A DNA stretch of 6,740 bases, taken from positions 1-6,740 of the forward strand of contig JAUVBS010000119.1 of NCBI GenBank assembly GCA_030591105.1, written 5' to 3'. Made by a program: the position numbers and the translations under genes. The number at the start of each line of letters is the position of its first letter. The stretch's first letter is position 1. The DNA comes from a bacterium (GTDB taxonomy: Bacteria; Krumholzibacteriota; Krumholzibacteriia; LZORAL124-64-63). This document shows, piece after piece, positions 1-4,344 of the stretch. Below the pieces are notes generated by a model. It made no database searches, was not told where the DNA came from, and worked only from the letters and a program-made list of their open reading frames with translations.

Positions 1-580
1 GGATCTGGTCGTTGCGGGCGCGCAGGTTGCCGTCGTCGCCAGTACCGTCGAGGTGGCCGGTCATGTAGATGAACGTGATGTCGGGGTAGTCCGCTTCCAG
101 GGCGGTCATCGCGTTCAAGTAGATGTTGATACCATCGACGGTGTTGTCGCTCACACCGCCGCACCACGACCACATCACCACATTGTACTCGCCGGGATTA
201 CTATCGAGGTGATCTCGGGTAATCTGCGCCCAGGAGACATCGCCGTTGTGCCCGAGGTCGTCGCTCACCACGTGGAAATTGGGCGGATCGTACTGACCGT
301 TCTCGGCGGCCAGCATCTGCAGGCCGGTCATGATCTGGCTGCCGTGGGACGTGTGGCCGTAGTAGAACGAGAGACCTTGCCGCACGTCGTCGCAGACCGT
401 CGCCGAGAGGTCCACGAAATCGGCCAGCGTCGTATGGTCGAAGGCGAGTACATCGCCGTCGCCGCCGCCGTTACCGCCGCCGGGATCGGCAGGATCGTCC
501 CCATCGCTACAACCGATCGCCGCCATCGCCAGCACGGCCAGCAGCGTAAGTATACCCAACCAGACACTTTGCCGACTCAT
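1..580 (-). CDS. Secreted lipoprotein of unknown function, C-terminus cut by window edge
   Basis: The frame opens at ATG 580-578 and stays open to the left edge, giving 193 residues of a longer protein. The start is supported by GGAGGT at 586-591, five bases upstream. Residues 5-23 form a hydrophobic signal peptide ending in A-I-G-C24, a lipoprotein cleavage site; Ser follows the Cys, so outer-membrane sorting is expected. Residues 27-43 are a Gly/Asp/Pro linker, then a globular domain begins. Notable motifs are FYYGHTSHGSQ (72-82), VVMWSWCGG (134-142) and IYMTGHLDGTGDDGN (171-185). The order of a His/Ser/Gly-rich early motif, a hydrophobic strand and a later GH-containing strand resembles SGNH/GDSL-like hydrolases, but the catalytic residues cannot be assigned and the end is missing. 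It has its own candidate promoter and is probably transcribed separately from the vWA gene upstream of it. Lipoprotein status is fairly sure; enzymatic function is a guess. Confidence 0.85.
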   Translation of the reverse strand, partial: MSRQSVWLGILTLLAVLAMAAIGCSDGDDPADPGGGNGGGDGDVLAFDHTTLADFVDLSATVCDDVRQGLSFYYGHTSHGSQIMTGLQMLAAENGQYDPPNFHVVSDDLGHNGDVSWAQITRDHLDSNPGEYNVVMWSWCGGVSDNTVDGINIYLNAMTALEADYPDITFIYMTGHLDGTGDDGNLRARNDQI

Positions 581-613
581 TGCACACCTCCGGGCAATAG
601 TCTCCGCGATTCT

Positions 614-627
614 GAACATCGATGTTC
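614..627. promoter_or_regulatory. Perfect 14-bp palindrome, possible operator
   Basis: GAACATCGATGTTC is identical to its reverse complement. It lies 34 bases upstream of the lipoprotein start codon, close to where transcription would begin from the sigma54-like element at 635-650. That position suits a repressor site. It resembles the GAAC...GTTC shape of LexA-type boxes, but the arms are six bases apart rather than the four of the Gram-positive SOS box, so no regulator is assigned. Confidence 0.4.
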
Positions 628-634
628 CGTTTGA

Positions 635-650
635 TGCATCAGTCATGCCA
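635..650 (-). promoter_or_regulatory. Sigma54-like -24/-12 promoter for the lipoprotein gene
   Basis: On the minus strand the 16 bases read TGGCATGACTGATGCA. Against the consensus TGGCACG-N4-TTGCW this keeps the GG of the -24 box and the GC of the -12 box at the required spacing, with two mismatches (T for C in the -24 box, A for the first T of the -12 box). Transcription would start near 623, leaving an untranslated leader of roughly 43 bases. No enhancer-binding-protein gene is in the window, so the assignment rests on the motif alone. Confidence 0.35.
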
Positions 651-657
651 GAACCAG

Positions 658-718
658 GCCCCGGACGCGCAGCGCCCGAGGCTCTGGTGTTCACCGCGCG
701 GCCCCCGTGATCGCGCGG
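658..718 (-). other. Two GC-rich stem-loops between the vWA and lipoprotein genes
   Basis: Arms 694-700 and 712-718 (CCGCGCG/CGCGCGG) pair over seven bases with an 11-base loop. Arms 658-664 and 676-682 pair over seven bases with one G-U in the minus-strand RNA and another 11-base loop. Neither is followed by a U-run, so they are not classical intrinsic terminators, though they may help end or protect the vWA transcript. At this GC content some such stems arise by chance. Confidence 0.3.
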
Positions 719-721
719 CAA

Positions 722-802
722 GGCTTTCGCAGCTGGGCTGTCGCGGCTGGGCTGTCGCGGCCGGGCTGTCGCGGCAAGGCTGTCGCGGCTGGGCTGTCGC
801 GA
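722..802. repeat. 14-bp tandem repeat, nearly six copies
   Basis: The plus-strand unit is GGCTGTCGCGGCTG. Copies begin at 722 (degenerate, GGCTTTCGCAGCTG), 736, 750, 764 and 778, with a partial copy from 792. The four central copies differ only in their last two bases. The array ends exactly at the base before the TAA stop of the vWA gene (803-805). Because 14 is not a multiple of three, the array would have broken a reading frame, in keeping with a non-coding location. Confidence 0.9.
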
Positions 803-3253
803 TTACTCCTCGTCCAACCGCTCGGCCGCGGCCTGAAGATCCGCCGCCCGGCGGACCAGTTGCCGCAACTCCTGGACCGCTGCGTCTTCGCTCAGGGCCG
901 CGGCGATGTTGTCGGTCATCGGCACCAGGTCGGCGATCCGGCTCCCCTTGGCCCAGTAACTGTTGCGCAGGATCTCCGCGTACTCGGCCACCACGGCGGC
1001 GAGCTGCAGGCGGATCGCGGCACTCTGGACGCTCTGGCTGATATCGCCGGTCGTCACCTTCTGCTCGATTTCGGTCACCTCGCCGGCATCTCTCTCGAAG
1101 GCCGGTTTCTGATAGCGCAACCGGACCGTCGCCAGGTGCGGCGCTTCGCTACGCGGCGGCGCTTCGACACGCGGCGGCACTTCGCCACGCGGCGGCACTT
1201 CGCCACGCGGCTGTCCGTCGCCGCGGTGGCTGATGGCGGCCGCAGCTACGTCCGATAGTTTGATCTCGTACAACGCGGTCACTCGGTGTCCAGCGCCGAT
1301 CTCACCGGCGTCCACGGCGTCGTTGCGGAAATCCCGGTCCGCCACGTCACGGTTCTCGTAACCGATCAACCGGTAGCGCAAGACGTGGGTCGGGTCGAAC
1401 TCCACCTGGATCTTCACGTCCTTGCCGATGGTCTGCAGCGTACCGGTCAGGTTCTCCCGGAACACCCGCTCCGCCTCACGCAGCTCGTCGACGTAGTAGT
1501 AGCCGCCGTCACCTTGGTCGGCGAGCTTCTCCATGAGCACGTCGTTGTAGTTGCCCATACCGAAGCCGATGGTCGACAGGCTGATGCCGCGGTCGGACTC
1601 GTTGCGTACGTGGGCGAGGATCGACTCGGCGCCGGTGCGGCCCTGGTTCGCGACGCCATCGGAACAGAGGATCAACCGATTGATCGCGGCGGCTTGGTAC
1701 TCGCGACGCGCCATCTCGTAAGCCAATTGCAGTCCTTCTTCTGCGTTGGTGCTGCCGCCGGGCGTCAGCGACGCGATGGCCTGTTCGATTTGCGCCCGTT
1801 GCTCGATGGAGGTCGACTCGAGCACTACGCGGCCGTGCGATCCGTAGACCACGATGCCGACCCGGTCGCCCTCCTCGAGTTCGTCCAGCATGATCATCAA
1901 CGCACGCTTGACCAGTTCCAGACGGTTCTCCCGATTCATCGAGCCGGAGATGTCGATCACGAATACCAGGTTCGCCGGCCGACGGTTCTCGGTCGCAACA
2001 CTGCGGCTCTGCACACCGATGCGTAGCAGGTGGTAACCCTTCCCGAACGGCGACGGCGCGCCGTCCACCGCAATAGCGAAGTCGCCCTCGCTAACCTCGG
2101 GGTAGTCCTGCGCAAAGAAGTTGACGTACTCCTCGACCCGCACCGCATCGTGGGGCGGCAAATGCCCGTCCCGCAGGTAGCGCCGCATCACCGTATAGGA
2201 GGCATTGTCCACATCGATGGCAAACGTGGACTGGGCGTCTTCCTCGGTGACGACGAACGGGTTGACCCCGTAGTGCTGGAAGTACACGGTGTCATAGGCT
2301 TGATCGTTGGGCGGGACCCAGACCCGGGGCGGGATGCAACGATCTCGGGGGAGGTCGGACTGTTCGCCCCGATCGCCCCATTCGTCCCGATCGCCCCGAT
2401 CATAATAACCGACCTCTTCGTCGATTCCTCTGCGGGCCGGCGGTGTTTCACGGACCGATCGCGGTTCGTTGCTACTCGCACCCTTTGCCGCGGGCACGTC
2501 GATGTTGCTCATGGCCATGTCGTTGATGCTCGTACTCACCTCACTGCTCCGTCCGCCGCGGACATGGAGCTCGCCACCGGGCATAACGATACCCGGCGTT
2601 TCCGAGCGGAGTATCACCGCCGAAGCGGTGTCCTGACCCCGGTGATCCCCGCTTTCTTTCTCGAAGTCGGCGACGGCGGAAGGTTCGGCGGCCGGCCCCG
2701 GTGCCGTCTCCGGAGCGGCAGCCATCTCATCGACAACTACCTCGGCCGGAGCATATATTTCTCGCACAGCGTCATGGCGTTGCACCGCGTCGGTTTCTGC
2801 CTGCCGCCTGTCACCCTTGGCAATCTGGGTTTGGACGATCTCGTCTGCGGGGCTCTCCGACTTGCCTACCACCACCTGCGGTGCCTCGGTATCTCGCGAT
2901 TGCGGTTCTGGCGGCACAGCTTGCCCCGCTGCGGATTCCTCGATCGCGATCTCCGGCGTGGCGACCACGGACTCCACACGCCGGAACTTCTGTGTGTCGT
3001 CACGAGACACGAGAAAAATGATGGCGAGTCCGCACACCGTAACCGCGGCGGTAGCAAAAGCCGGCGCCAGTTTCAGACGCGGCAGACGCGGCAGACGCAG
3101 CACACGCGGCAGACGCAGCACACGCGGCAGACGCAGCACACGCGGCAGCCACCAGCGCCGGCGCTCGGTCTGTGCCAGAGAGATATCCCGCCAGATCGCG
3201 GACTTCTCCGTATCGCTGAGGCGGTACTTGTTCTTGTCGAATAGGTTCATCAT
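803..3253 (-). CDS. Membrane-anchored YfbK-type von Willebrand A protein, possible partner of the ECF sigma factor
   Basis: The product is 816 residues. ATG 3253-3251 is chosen because it overlaps the sigma-factor TGA as ATGA and has GGGAGGG (3262-3268) eight bases upstream; a second ATG follows at once. Residues 1-60 are short, basic and cytoplasmic, with RVLRLP repeated at 38-55. Residues 61-83 are one membrane segment; the positive charges before it place the rest outside the cytoplasm. Residues 84-310 are low-complexity, apart from a TonB-plug-like stretch (about 210-250). Residues 320-415 match the domain preceding vWA in E. coli YfbK. The vWA domain (about 427-600) has a complete metal-ion site: D434-x-S436-x-S438, T502 and D532. 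Residues 605-816 match the YfbK C-terminal domain, interrupted by RGEVPP-like repeats (683-706). vWA domains bind protein partners through a divalent metal. The N-terminus could contact the sigma factor, but no zinc-binding anti-sigma motif is seen; vWA family is sure, anti-sigma role is inferred. Confidence 0.93.
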   Translation of the reverse strand: MMNLFDKNKYRLSDTEKSAIWRDISLAQTERRRWWLPRVLRLPRVLRLPRVLRLPRLPRLKLAPAFATAAVTVCGLAIIFLVSRDDTQKFRRVESVVATPEIAIEESAAGQAVPPEPQSRDTEAPQVVVGKSESPADEIVQTQIAKGDRRQAETDAVQRHDAVREIYAPAEVVVDEMAAAPETAPGPAAEPSAVADFEKESGDHRGQDTASAVILRSETPGIVMPGGELHVRGGRSSEVSTSINDMAMSNIDVPAAKGASSNEPRSVRETPPARRGIDEEVGYYDRGDRDEWGDRGEQSDLPRDRCIPPRVWVPPNDQAYDTVYFQHYGVNPFVVTEEDAQSTFAIDVDNASYTVMRRYLRDGHLPPHDAVRVEEYVNFFAQDYPEVSEGDFAIAVDGAPSPFGKGYHLLRIGVQSRSVATENRRPANLVFVIDISGSMNRENRLELVKRALMIMLDELEEGDRVGIVVYGSHGRVVLESTSIEQRAQIEQAIASLTPGGSTNAEEGLQLAYEMARREYQAAAINRLILCSDGVANQGRTGAESILAHVRNESDRGISLSTIGFGMGNYNDVLMEKLADQGDGGYYYVDELREAERVFRENLTGTLQTIGKDVKIQVEFDPTHVLRYRLIGYENRDVADRDFRNDAVDAGEIGAGHRVTALYEIKLSDVAAAAISHRGDGQPRGEVPPRGEVPPRVEAPPRSEAPHLATVRLRYQKPAFERDAGEVTEIEQKVTTGDISQSVQSAAIRLQLAAVVAEYAEILRNSYWAKGSRIADLVPMTDNIAAALSEDAAVQELRQLVRRAADLQAAAERLDEE
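1136..1207 (-). repeat. 18-bp coding tandem repeat (RGEVPP-like, four copies)
   Basis: Residues 683-706 of the vWA protein read RGEVPP, RGEVPP, RVEAPP, RSEAPH: four six-residue units of 18 bp each. The first two copies are identical in protein and later ones have drifted. The array inserts a proline-rich, charged loop between a strand ending near ISHRGDG and the strand LATVRLRYQ, so it probably forms an exposed loop on the C-terminal domain. Confidence 0.88.
3089..3142 (-). repeat. Perfect 18-bp coding tandem repeat (RVLRLP, three copies)
   Basis: The plus-strand unit CGGCAGACGCAGCACACG occurs at 3089-3106, 3107-3124 and 3125-3142 with no differences, and partial copies flank it on both sides (CGGCAG at 3143-3148; CAGACGCGG repeats before 3089). 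It encodes RVLRLP three times, a basic amphipathic stretch just before the membrane segment of the vWA protein. Complete identity at the base level points to recent expansion rather than selection on the protein alone. Confidence 0.95.
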
Positions 3254-3840
3254 ACCTGCTGCCCTCCCATGTCTTCGGCAAGAGCGGGGGCTTCGGACTC
3301 GACCAGCATCTGCTTCATCTTTTCCCGACCACGGTGGTAGTGGACCCGCGCAGTGGCCTCCTGGCAACCGAGCGTCGCGGCGATTTCCTGGTAAGAGAGG
3401 TCTTCCAGCTCGCGCAAGAGCAACGCCGCACGTTGATGGCCTGAAAGCGTGGCGAGTGCGTCATGAAACGCCACCGATTCCAGCTCGAGGCGGGCCTCAC
3501 TCCGATTCGACTCGGGCGCGACCATCGTTTCGGGCACCTGGCCGACGCGGGTCAGGCGCTGCCACCACGAGCGGCGCCAGTCCAGACACTTGCGCAGGGC
3601 AATGGTCCGTAACCAGCTCAACAGCGACCCGTCACCGCGGTAACGACCCAGGTTCTGCAAGGCGGACAAATAAGTGTCCTGCAGCAGGTCCTTGGCCGTT
3701 TCGCGCTCCCCTACCTGGTAACAGAGAAAGTTGAAGAGAGGCTGGCAGGTAGTCTCGTAAATGTCGCGCCAGGCTGCGTTGTCACCGTGGGCGGCCTGGC
3801 GAGCGAGCGCCCTGTCTTGCCTGTGTTCTTCTGGGGGCAT
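3250..3840 (-). CDS. ECF-type RNA polymerase sigma factor
   Basis: The 196-residue product has the two-domain form of extracytoplasmic-function sigma factors. Region 2 spans about residues 14-90 and includes the core-binding and -10-recognition stretch around DLLQDTYLSALQNL (51-64), then GDGSLLSWLRTIALRKCLDWRR (69-90) as motif pieces. Region 4 spans about 122-175, with the helix-turn-helix LSYQEIAATLGCQEATARVH (148-167) that reads the -35 element. A short linker joins them and regions 1 and 3 are absent, as expected. ATG 3840-3838 is preferred over the TTG at 3870 because AGGAGGAGGT lies seven bases upstream. The TGA (3252-3250) overlaps the ATG of the vWA gene, so the two are translationally coupled and probably act together; the vWA protein is the obvious candidate regulator. 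A promoter candidate lies at 3916-3944; no ECF-type autoregulatory GGAAC box was seen there. Family assignment is firm, the regulon unknown. Confidence 0.95.
   Translation of the reverse strand: MPPEEHRQDRALARQAAHGDNAAWRDIYETTCQPLFNFLCYQVGERETAKDLLQDTYLSALQNLGRYRGDGSLLSWLRTIALRKCLDWRRSWWQRLTRVGQVPETMVAPESNRSEARLELESVAFHDALATLSGHQRAALLLRELEDLSYQEIAATLGCQEATARVHYHRGREKMKQMLVESEAPALAEDMGGQQV
3262..3268 (-). promoter_or_regulatory. Ribosome binding site deciding the vWA start
   Basis: GGGAGGG on the minus strand lies inside the last codons of the sigma-factor gene, eight bases before ATG 3253. An in-frame upstream ATG at 3367 would place over 110 bases inside the sigma gene without such a site, so the short form is the real one. 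Confidence 0.75.
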
Positions 3841-3847
3841 TACCGTC

Positions 3848-3857
3848 ACCTCCTCCT
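3848..3857 (-). promoter_or_regulatory. Ribosome binding site deciding the sigma-factor start
   Basis: AGGAGGAGGT on the minus strand is a near-ideal anti-16S match seven bases from ATG 3840. It lies inside the reading frame that would start at TTG 3870, which argues for the ATG and against the longer protein. Confidence 0.85.
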
Positions 3858-3915
3858 GTGCACCCAACAAGACGGCAGGCAGGCGTATTTCGTTTACAAC
3901 CCTGGTAGCTTTATG

Positions 3916-3944
3916 AATATCCCAATTTGATTGATAGGTGTCGA
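3916..3944 (-). promoter_or_regulatory. Sigma70-type promoter candidate for the sigma-factor/vWA operon
   Basis: On the minus strand TCGACA (3944-3939, five of six to TTGACA) is followed after exactly 17 bases by GATATT (3921-3916, four of six to TATAAT). It lies in the AT-rich part of the spacer and would give a leader of about 70 bases to ATG 3840. The match is moderate and other promoters cannot be excluded. Confidence 0.4.
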
Positions 3945-4068
3945 GGTCCGACGCGCAATCGGGTTACCAAAGAGAACCGTTGTGCATGTGAAAATGTGCC
4001 CCTCGCGATAAACGGAAGTGTTATCAAGTCCTAGATCGCTAATATACGCCTAATATACCAAGTGAGTG

Positions 4069-4080
4069 CCCCCCGGGGGG
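4069..4080. other. C6G6 palindrome
   Basis: CCCCCCGGGGGG is a perfect 12-bp palindrome without spacer in an otherwise AT-rich stretch. On the plus strand it is followed by TCTTTGTTTGTGG, a T-rich run that would suit plus-strand termination, but no plus-strand gene is present. Its role is not known. Confidence 0.5.
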
Positions 4081-4121
4081 TCTTTGTTTGTGGAGACAAA
4101 AACTTAATCCAAGTATGAAAT

Positions 4122-4140
4122 CCCCCGGTTTTGCCGGAGG
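4122..4140 (-). other. Stem-loop, possible second terminator or REP-like element
   Basis: In the minus-strand RNA CCUCCGG pairs with CCGGGGG over seven base pairs around the loop CAAAA. One pair is G-U; on the plus strand the same position is a C-A mismatch, so the hairpin is better formed in the minus-strand RNA. AUUUCAUACUU follows, only weakly U-rich. It could be a back-up terminator for clpB, or a dispersed repeat unit; one copy cannot tell. Confidence 0.35.
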
Positions 4141-4205
4141 TACCTGAATTGTCGCGATAACGCATCGTGTGCGCCGAGACCAGAACAGACACTTCATTAA
4201 GGGCA

Positions 4206-4244
4206 CGACAAAAGAGAACCGGGGCGCCTGTGACGACACCCCGG
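4206..4244 (-). terminator. Rho-independent terminator of clpB
   Basis: In the minus-strand RNA CCGGGGUGUC (4244-4235) pairs with GGCGCCCCGG (4228-4219) without mismatch: ten pairs, two of them G-U, closing the six-base loop GUCACA. The stem is followed at once by UUCUCUUUUGU (4218-4208). Stem, small loop and U-rich tract in this order are the hallmarks of an intrinsic terminator. It lies about 85 bases after the clpB stop codon, so clpB is not expected to be co-transcribed with the sigma-factor operon. Confidence 0.8.
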
Positions 4245-4260
4245 CTGTCCTGTCCCGTCC

Positions 4261-4344
4261 GCGCGAGTAGCTGACACGGTCGCGCGATCAACCGACACGA
4301 CTGCGCCATCAACCGACACGACTGCGCGATCAACCGACGCCGCT
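4261..4344. repeat. 21-bp tandem repeat, four copies, spanning the clpB stop codon
   Basis: The plus-strand unit is GCGCGATCAACCGACACGAC plus T. Copies lie at 4261-4281 (degenerate), 4282-4302, 4303-4323 (one change) and 4324-4344 (changed near its end). The clpB TGA (4332-4330) is part of the fourth unit, and the same TGA recurs in the same frame in the next two copies, so losing one stop would add only seven residues. Confidence 0.88.

Larger units (their letters stand above)
3871..4329. other. Gene-poor spacer between clpB and the sigma-factor operon
   Basis: No gene is supported in these 459 bases. The part from about 3885 to 4215 is clearly richer in A and T than the flanking genes. From right to left it holds 21-bp repeats, the clpB terminator (4206-4244), a stem-loop (4122-4140), a C6G6 palindrome (4069-4080) and the promoter candidate for the sigma factor (3916-3944). 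The 9-mer TCGCGATAA occurs twice (around 4152 and 4004). A frame of 100 codons with a TTG start (4333-4031) crosses it but looks accidental. Confidence 0.6.

Noticed and set aside
614..627. LexA (SOS) box
   Set aside because: Arms GAAC and GTTC are six bases apart, not four, and no SOS gene follows.
53..634. 193-codon open frame on the plus strand
   Set aside because: Antisense to the lipoprotein gene, which has a signal peptide, lipobox and good ribosome binding site.
722..802. CRISPR array
   Set aside because: Units are 14 bp in direct tandem without unique spacers.
1286..2026. 246-codon open frame on the plus strand
   Set aside because: Antisense to the vWA domain, with no recognisable domain or ribosome binding site.
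2030..3244. 404-codon open frame on the plus strand
   Set aside because: Lies entirely opposite the vWA gene, whose domains are recognisable; its product has no family features. Long opposite-strand frames are expected at high GC.
3254..3367. N-terminal extension of the vWA protein by 38 residues
   Set aside because: Those codons lie within the sigma-factor gene; ATGA overlap and GGGAGGG support the start at 3253.
3841..3870. TTG start giving a longer sigma factor
   Set aside because: The extension translates the ribosome binding site itself and adds no conserved sequence.
4031..4333. 100-codon frame after clpB, TTG start overlapping the clpB stop
   Set aside because: Its first third is merely the 21-bp repeat translated, it reads through the strong terminator hairpin and has no family resemblance.
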